DNA of 10,484 nt from Oscillospiraceae bacterium. Its GTDB lineage: Bacteria; Bacillota; Clostridia; Oscillospirales; Ruminococcaceae. The DNA lies in contig JAFSHJ010000238.1 of assembly GCA_017440425.1 (NCBI GenBank), forward strand, positions 1 through 10,484, given 5' to 3'. Positions 5,603 to 10,484 of the stretch are shown piece by piece. Every line of letters starts with the position of its first letter. Positions within the stretch are counted from its first letter, which is position 1. The notes below the pieces were generated by a model, which was not told where the DNA came from, did not search any database, and saw nothing but the letters and a program-made list of their open reading frames with translations. The translations under genes and the position numbers were made by a program.

Positions 5603-6922
5603 TTAGAAATTATTGATAAGTTCTGTGGATGTTTCGATAAGCTTTTCTGCTGTGCCGCAGACATATCTTGATGTAAGAGCCTCGTAGCCGCCTTCTTCAA
5701 AAGCACTTGCCATGGGATAGTATCCTTCATAGCCGTTGGCGCAGCAGGCGGGAATGGTTACGGTAAACTTGGAAGCGCTCTTTACGCTGCGTCCGATATC
5801 GGTGAAGGGTTCACCGGGGAAGCCTGCGAAAACAACGTCGCCCACAGCAACCGCGGTAACATAAAGTTCTTTTTCATCCGGCATATCCATCAGCTTGACG
5901 ATTCGCTCTGCCTTTGCAACGATCTCTACGCAGCGCATACCTTTTTCATAGGGAACTGCGGCCTCTGTGCTGCCCAGTTCGCGGTAACGTTTGCTGACTG
6001 CCAGTGCCTCTTCCATCTCTTCGGGGAGGCCCTTGTTGAATTTTACGAAAATGTTGGTCTGTCCAAAGGATATCTTGCTGCCTTCCAGCGGTCTTGCAAG
6101 CTCATAGTTGCACAAAACCGACATAGCAATTTTTTCACCCATATATTTGGAACGCCGGTATCCGCCGCGGCACCATGTTTCATCAAGCGAAACGTCAATG
6201 TGGTTGGTGTCTCCCTGCGCACCGTTGATATACATACAACGGGAATTGGGAACGTGGCGTTCATAGGTATCACGCACAAACTTCGGATAGTCTGCCGATA
6301 CTTTGCAGCCGCCGATAACATCCGGATGTACCTGGAAGTTTACGATACCGATCTCCGGCTTACCTTCACGTTTGAGGATAACAAGTGCGGAATTCTCGTC
6401 CGGTGTGCCGAGAGGATGGTCGATCTGAGGATTGAGACATCCGGGATTGGTTCTTACCGTTCCGTCTTTCATCTTGAATCTGCGGACAAAAGCAACGCCG
6501 TCTACCACACCTCTTGTGTAGGACATCTGTGTGGGAGCAAGATCCTGAACTGCAAGGTCTGCCACGTCGCACAGTTTTTTGATCATCATGTCGATGTAGT
6601 CTTCATTTTCCAGCTTGCCCACGCTGTCCATGGTGCAGGGACCCAGGTGGGTGTGGGTACAGCAGATGAAAACGCCTTCTTTTGCTGTGCCGATTCTTTC
6701 GGCAACGGCTGTGCGTGCACGGTCCTGAATCTGCTGACCGATACCGATTATATCCATGCTGATGACAACGGTGCGCTTTTCACCGTCATCAAATGCTACT
6801 GCTGTGGCGAGCAGGGGATCGAGGATGCCGTCTGCGCGGCGCTCTTCGTAATATCCTGCCAATGTTGTGCCAAACGCCGGTGTTATATCAATCCTTCCGA
6901 AACCGGACTGTAATGCTGCCAT
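5603..6922 (-). CDS. neutral/alkaline ceramidase-superfamily single-domain hydrolase, substrate unknown
   Basis: The 439-residue product resembles the N-terminal catalytic domain of neutral/alkaline ceramidases, which are zinc amidases. Seen: SGFGRIDITP near the start (6-15), VVISMDIIG (52-60), a probable zinc-binding CTHTHLGP (His90 and His92), FQVHPDVIGG (His199), SADYP (209-213), and INGAQGDTNH (232-241), which corresponds to the family's NGxxGDxN block. True neutral ceramidases are about 650 residues or more, usually secreted, with a C-terminal immunoglobulin-like domain. Here there is no signal peptide and no such domain, so a cytosolic enzyme acting on some other amide or ester is likelier. 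AGGAG lies upstream of the ATG with usual spacing. It is the last gene of the leftward cluster, 27 bases after the metallo-beta-lactamase-fold gene. The superfamily call is fairly sure; the ceramidase activity is not. Confidence 0.8.
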   Translation of the reverse strand: MAALQSGFGRIDITPAFGTTLAGYYEERRADGILDPLLATAVAFDDGEKRTVVISMDIIGIGQQIQDRARTAVAERIGTAKEGVFICCTHTHLGPCTMDSVGKLENEDYIDMMIKKLCDVADLAVQDLAPTQMSYTRGVVDGVAFVRRFKMKDGTVRTNPGCLNPQIDHPLGTPDENSALVILKREGKPEIGIVNFQVHPDVIGGCKVSADYPKFVRDTYERHVPNSRCMYINGAQGDTNHIDVSLDETWCRGGYRRSKYMGEKIAMSVLCNYELARPLEGSKISFGQTNIFVKFNKGLPEEMEEALAVSKRYRELGSTEAAVPYEKGMRCVEIVAKAERIVKLMDMPDEKELYVTAVAVGDVVFAGFPGEPFTDIGRSVKSASKFTVTIPACCANGYEGYYPMASAFEEGGYEALTSRYVCGTAEKLIETSTELINNF

Positions 6923-6949
6923 TTCCCAATCTCCTATGTTTTGTTATAA

Positions 6950-8566
6950 TCAGAAATTTCTTTCGTTTTTCATTTTGTCGATCAGACTGTCGATCTGGCT
7001 TGAGAAGCGGTTGAGGGACTTGTTGGTAAGTCCTTTGCACTCCTTTGCCACCCTGAGCAGTCTCTCCGCAGCGGCAACCAGCTTTTCAAATGCGGTATCC
7101 TGCGGTTTTGCGGCTTTCTTCTTGAGCACAACGCCCTGAGTTATGTTGGTGTATTCCCCTGCTATCAGGTCATACTCCGTGCCGCTGAAGGGTGCATCCG
7201 CCTTGAGACCGTGTTCCTCACTGAGGCAGCGGGCAAATTCCTCGCAGGCTTCCTTTTCGCCGTGGTTGACAAACACCTGCTTCGGCTTTTTATCAAAGGA
7301 GTTGACCCAGTTGAGCAATCCCTGCTTATCTGCATGACCGCTGATACCCGGCAGCAGACCGATTTCTGCATTGACCTTTACTTCGTCGCCGAAGAGCTTA
7401 ACTTTTTTAGCTCCGTCGTAGAGGGTGCGTCCCAATGTGCCAACCGACTGATAGCCGACGAACAGCACCGTGGATTCCTTGCGCCACAGATTATATTTGA
7501 GGTGATGGCGAATTCTTCCCGCATCGCACATTCCGCTGGATGCGATTATCACCTTGGGTGTGATGTCTGCGTTCAGCTCTTTGGATTGCTCGGTGGTGAC
7601 ATAGGTGGTGAGACCGTCGAAAACGATGGGGTTGTTGCCCTCCTGCATGACTTTGCGGGTTGGCTCGTCAAAGCAATCCATTCCGCACTGCATAAACACG
7701 GAGGTGGCTTCGTTGGCGAGGGGGCTGTCAACATACACCTTGAATCCGTCGTGACCCTTCACCATTCCCGAATTCTTTATCTCTCTTATAAAATAGAGCA
7801 ATTCCTGGGTTCTGCCCACCGCAAAGGAGGGGATTATCACGTTGCCTCCGCGGTCAAGGGTGCGCTGGATGTAATCTGCCAGCACTTTAACGTGAATGTT
7901 CTCATCCTCACGTTTTTCGTGCAGTCTGTTGCCGTAGGTTGATTCGATGACAAGATAATCTGTCTCCGCCACCTTTTGGGGATCGTTGATTATAGGCTGA
8001 TTGGTGTTGCCCACGTCTCCGCTGAAGACGATCTTGCGCTCTTCGCCGTTTTCGCTGAGCCAGAATTCTATGCAGGCACTGCCCAGCAGATGTCCGATAT
8101 CGGTGAATCTTACAACGATGTTTTCGCTGACCTGCACGGCTTTTCCGTAGCTGCAGGGACGGGCAAGACGCATAAGTCCGTCAACATCCTCCATGTCATA
8201 GATGGGTTCGATTTTGGGACCGCCCGCTCTCACGGATTTTCTGCTCTTATATTCTGCCTCGGATATCTGAATGTTGGCGCTGTCGCGCAGCATTATGTTG
8301 CAGAGGCTGTAGGTCTCGTTGGTGGTGTAAAACGTGCCGCGGAAGCCGTTTTTATAAAGCAGCGGCAGCATTCCCGAGTGGTCTATGTGTGCGTGGGTGA
8401 GGAAAACGTAGTCTATCATGCTTTCGGGGATGGGCAGCGGCTGGTTTTCGTAAAAATTAACGCCCTGCTCCATTCCTCTGTCGATAAGGGCATACTGTCC
8501 GCCTATCTCAAGCAGCGTACAGCTTCCCGTAACCTCGTGGGCTGCACCCAAAAATGTAATTTTCAT
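6950..8566 (-). CDS. beta-CASP metallo-beta-lactamase-fold protein, probable RNase (CPSF/YSH1-like)
   Basis: A two-metal hydrolase of the group that processes RNA. The 538-residue product shows the complete set of motifs: Asp29 in ALIDRG, HAHIDH (58-63), His159 in GHLLGS, Asp184 in FSGDVG, motif A ESTYG (208-212), a beta-CASP insert (about 215-375) with SSGMCDAGRIRHHL (343-356), and SGHAD (409-413) before the closing VFVNHGE (431-437). Residues from about 468 form a lysine-rich, probably helical extension beyond the usual end, of unknown role. The intact metal ligands argue for an active enzyme, endo- or exonuclease unresolved. It follows nrdR by eight bases, and its AAGGAG lies inside the last nrdR codons (11 bases before ATG), suggesting translational coupling. 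It is not RNase J: length and motif context fit the CPSF-like branch better. Confidence 0.92.
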   Translation of the reverse strand: MKITFLGAAHEVTGSCTLLEIGGQYALIDRGMEQGVNFYENQPLPIPESMIDYVFLTHAHIDHSGMLPLLYKNGFRGTFYTTNETYSLCNIMLRDSANIQISEAEYKSRKSVRAGGPKIEPIYDMEDVDGLMRLARPCSYGKAVQVSENIVVRFTDIGHLLGSACIEFWLSENGEERKIVFSGDVGNTNQPIINDPQKVAETDYLVIESTYGNRLHEKREDENIHVKVLADYIQRTLDRGGNVIIPSFAVGRTQELLYFIREIKNSGMVKGHDGFKVYVDSPLANEATSVFMQCGMDCFDEPTRKVMQEGNNPIVFDGLTTYVTTEQSKELNADITPKVIIASSGMCDAGRIRHHLKYNLWRKESTVLFVGYQSVGTLGRTLYDGAKKVKLFGDEVKVNAEIGLLPGISGHADKQGLLNWVNSFDKKPKQVFVNHGEKEACEEFARCLSEEHGLKADAPFSGTEYDLIAGEYTNITQGVVLKKKAAKPQDTAFEKLVAAAERLLRVAKECKGLTNKSLNRFSSQIDSLIDKMKNERNF

Positions 8567-8574
8567 ACCGGTTA

Positions 8575-9030
8575 TTACTCCTTGCCGCCCATTGCTCTGA
8601 GCTCTGAAATAAACATATCAACATCCACAAACTGTCTGTATACCGATGCGAAGCGGACATAGGCAACTTCGTCGATATCTTTCAGCTTTTTCATTGCCAT
8701 TTCACCGATATCTGTGGAGTAAACCTCTGTTTTCATTTTGTTGCGCAGGCTGACTTCAATATCATCCACCGCATTTTCAATAACATCCATGGAAACGGGG
8801 CGTTTTCCGCAGGCGATGGTCATTGCGTTTATAAGCTTGTTTCTGTCAAACGGCTGACGGGAATTGTCTCTCTTTATAACCATGAGCGGCAATGTCTCCA
8901 CCGTTTCAAAGGTAGTGAATCTCTTTCCGCAAGAGAGACATTCTCTTCTTCTGCGTATCATTTTTCCGTCTTCTGTGGGTCTGGAATCCGCAACCTTACT
9001 CTCGGCAAATCCACAATATGGACATCTCAT
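8575..9030 (-). CDS. nrdR: transcriptional repressor NrdR
   Basis: NrdR senses ATP/dATP through an ATP-cone and represses ribonucleotide reductase genes. From the ATG at 9030 the product is 151 residues, matching the family. The N-terminal zinc ribbon has Cys3, Cys6, Cys31 and Cys34 (MRCPYCG and ECLSCGKRF) at the expected positions, followed by DSRPTEDG and RRRREC. The ATP-cone starts near residue 46 (MVIKRDNSRQPFDRNKL) and ends with YVRFASVYRQF. Another in-frame ATG at 9042 is only three bases after AGGAG, too close; the family start at 9030 is 11 bases after it, so I prefer it. It sits 27 bases downstream of the topoisomerase subunit gene and runs into the metallo-beta-lactamase-fold gene. 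No ribonucleotide reductase gene is in the window. Confidence 0.97.
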   Translation of the reverse strand: MRCPYCGFAESKVADSRPTEDGKMIRRRRECLSCGKRFTTFETVETLPLMVIKRDNSRQPFDRNKLINAMTIACGKRPVSMDVIENAVDDIEVSLRNKMKTEVYSTDIGEMAMKKLKDIDEVAYVRFASVYRQFVDVDMFISELRAMGGKE

Positions 9031-9057
9031 AACAACATTCACTCCTGTTTTATATAA

Positions 9058-10484
9058 TTATTCTTCGTTTGCAAAAAGCTCTAATTTGAGCTGTTCTCCC
9101 AAATCCTCATCTCTGGGGATAGCGCCTGCCGCAGGCAGATTCTTTGCCCTGAAGCGATAGGCATTGCCCAATGCGCCCTCCCTGAACTCCTCCACTTCGC
9201 TGACAAATGCGTTCTTTTTAAGCTGCATTGCAATTATTCCCTGGGTATCCTTTGTTGTTTTGGAAGCGACAAGTGCGCTGTGCAGCAGCAATATCCTTCC
9301 GGAAGAGGCTTTCAGCATAAACTCGGTCTCTTCCTTGATATAGAACAGCGCTGTGAGGGGGAATTTTTCGCAATAGGCATTGATGAGCTTCTTGCGCTTT
9401 GTCTTGGTCTCGTAGGCAGACATCTCTACCTTGGAAACTCTTCCGTTTTCGTAGAAGAACATCATATAGCCTTTGTAATCGCTGACCGAGACCATTCCGA
9501 TGACCTTCTCGCCCTCGTCCATCTGCAGCCTTGCGGGGATATATTCGCCCAACAGACTGATTTTTGTATCTGCAAAATCGGCACAGTCGCTCTTATATAC
9601 CTGCGCCTTATCGGTGAAGAACAGCAGACCTGCGTTGTTGGTGGTCTCTTCGCTCACAATCAGGCTGTCGCCCTCTTTAAACTTATGCTCGCCGCTCATT
9701 CTGAGTGACTGGGGGGTTACCTTTTTAAAGTAGCCCTCTTTGGTGAGGAAGATGTGCACGGGATAATCCGGAACCTCATCCTCTTCCTCCGCCACATCCT
9801 GCATCACATTGTAGAGGATGACGCTCTTGCGGGGCTTTGCATATTTTTTGATTATCGTCTCCAGCTCCGAGATGATTATGTCTCTCACCTTGCTGCGGCG
9901 GGCGAGTATCTCTTCCAGCTTTGCTATCTCCGCCTTGAGGGAGGCAATATCGTTGGTTCTGCCAAGAATATATTCTCTGTTCAGGTGGCGGAGCTTTATC
10001 TCTGCCACGTATTCTGCCTGGATCTCGTCGATGCCGAAGCCCATCATCAGGTTGGGGACAACTTCGGCTTCCTCTTCCGTCTCACGGACTATTCTTATGG
10101 CTTTATCTATATCCAGCAGGATCTTTTCGAGACCTTTGAGCAGGTGCAGACGGTCTTTTTTCTTCTGCAGGTCAAAGTAAACTCTTCTCTTCACGCATTC
10201 CTCACGGAAGCCGCACCACTCGATGAGCAGCGGTTTTACACCCAGCACCTGCGGTGTGCCGCCGATGAGCACGTTGAAGTTGCATTTGAATGCATTCTGC
10301 AGCGGGGTTGCGGCAAACAGCTTGTTCATCAGTTTATCTGCATCCACTCCGCGTTTTAAGTCTATCGTCAGTTTAAGACCGCCCAGGTCGGTCTCGTCAC
10401 GCACGTCGGAGACCTCTTTGAGCTTGCCGAGTTTGACAAGGGACGTAAGTTTATCTATGACCGTTTCCACTGTGACGTTGGGAG
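9058..10484 (-). CDS. parC: type IIA DNA topoisomerase subunit A, ParC-like (5' part missing)
   Basis: The A subunit of gyrase or topoisomerase IV cuts and rejoins DNA. The frame is open to the right edge, so the N-terminal part with the catalytic tyrosine and quinolone-resistance region lies outside the window. Visible are about 474 residues. They begin in the tower domain (VSDVRDETDLGGLKLTIDLKR), continue through FNVLIGGTPQVLGVKPLL and the coiled-coil arm, whose LRHLNREY corresponds to the usual LRxLTxxE, and end in a C-terminal beta-pinwheel with repeated blades such as HIFLTKEGYFKKV and MMFFYENGRVSKV. I see no GyrA-box (QRRGGKG-like), the hallmark of gyrase wrapping; the corresponding loop reads about ETKTKRKKL. 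That favours a topoisomerase IV or decatenase-type subunit over GyrA, but choosing between them needs the rest of the gene. It is the first visible gene of the leftward cluster. Confidence 0.88.
   Translation of the reverse strand, partial: PNVTVETVIDKLTSLVKLGKLKEVSDVRDETDLGGLKLTIDLKRGVDADKLMNKLFAATPLQNAFKCNFNVLIGGTPQVLGVKPLLIEWCGFREECVKRRVYFDLQKKKDRLHLLKGLEKILLDIDKAIRIVRETEEEAEVVPNLMMGFGIDEIQAEYVAEIKLRHLNREYILGRTNDIASLKAEIAKLEEILARRSKVRDIIISELETIIKKYAKPRKSVILYNVMQDVAEEEDEVPDYPVHIFLTKEGYFKKVTPQSLRMSGEHKFKEGDSLIVSEETTNNAGLLFFTDKAQVYKSDCADFADTKISLLGEYIPARLQMDEGEKVIGMVSVSDYKGYMMFFYENGRVSKVEMSAYETKTKRKKLINAYCEKFPLTALFYIKEETEFMLKASSGRILLLHSALVASKTTKDTQGIIAMQLKKNAFVSEVEEFREGALGNAYRFRAKNLPAAGAIPRDEDLGEQLKLELFANEE

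Overview
The window looks like a chromosomal segment of a Gram-positive, spore-forming-type member of the Clostridia, probably of the Ruminococcaceae/Oscillospiraceae kind. The pointers are a Spo0A homologue, a Gram-positive-type pyrimidine-nucleoside phosphorylase, strong AGGAGG-type ribosome binding sites, sigma-A promoters and roughly balanced base composition. The family-level placement is inference. There are no phage genes, transposases, tRNAs, rRNAs or CRISPR arrays.

Layout. Positions 1-222 hold a good spo0A terminator and, at the very edge, a doubtful start of another leftward gene. spo0A (leftward, 223-1044) keeps a textbook DNA-binding domain but has a degenerate receiver. A consensus promoter lies directly against an upstream in-frame ATG, so the real start is probably a GTG with its own GGAGG. 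Between spo0A and pcp (1081-1464) lie that promoter, two candidate Spo0A boxes, a possible 42-residue ORF, a bidirectional terminator hairpin, and a compact self-complementary element (1349-1433) that folds into an almost fully paired four-way junction. pcp (leftward) and pdp (rightward) are divergent and share a 141-base promoter region. pcp releases N-terminal pyroglutamate from peptides, and pdp degrades pyrimidine nucleosides. Both are salvage or catabolic functions.

After the pdp terminator comes an A-tract-rich, probably curved stretch. It leads into a strong promoter, a structured leader of about 100 nt, and the rpsB-tsf operon (ribosomal protein S2 and elongation factor Ts), with codon use typical of very highly expressed genes. 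tsf ends in its own terminator and is met tail to tail by a leftward cluster.

The leftward cluster, in transcription order from the right edge, is a type IIA topoisomerase A subunit (partial, ParC-like), nrdR (repressor of ribonucleotide reductase genes), a beta-CASP metallo-beta-lactamase-fold protein, and a single-domain protein of the neutral ceramidase superfamily. Gaps of 27, 8 and 27 bases suggest one transcript. It joins DNA topology, dNTP supply and an RNase-like enzyme with a hydrolase of unknown substrate.

Most of the window is ordinary housekeeping DNA. The points most worth a second look are the four-way-junction element, the degenerate Spo0A receiver with its start and promoter arrangement, the phased A-tracts and structured leader before rpsB, and the cytosolic ceramidase-like protein in the topoisomerase/nrdR cluster.
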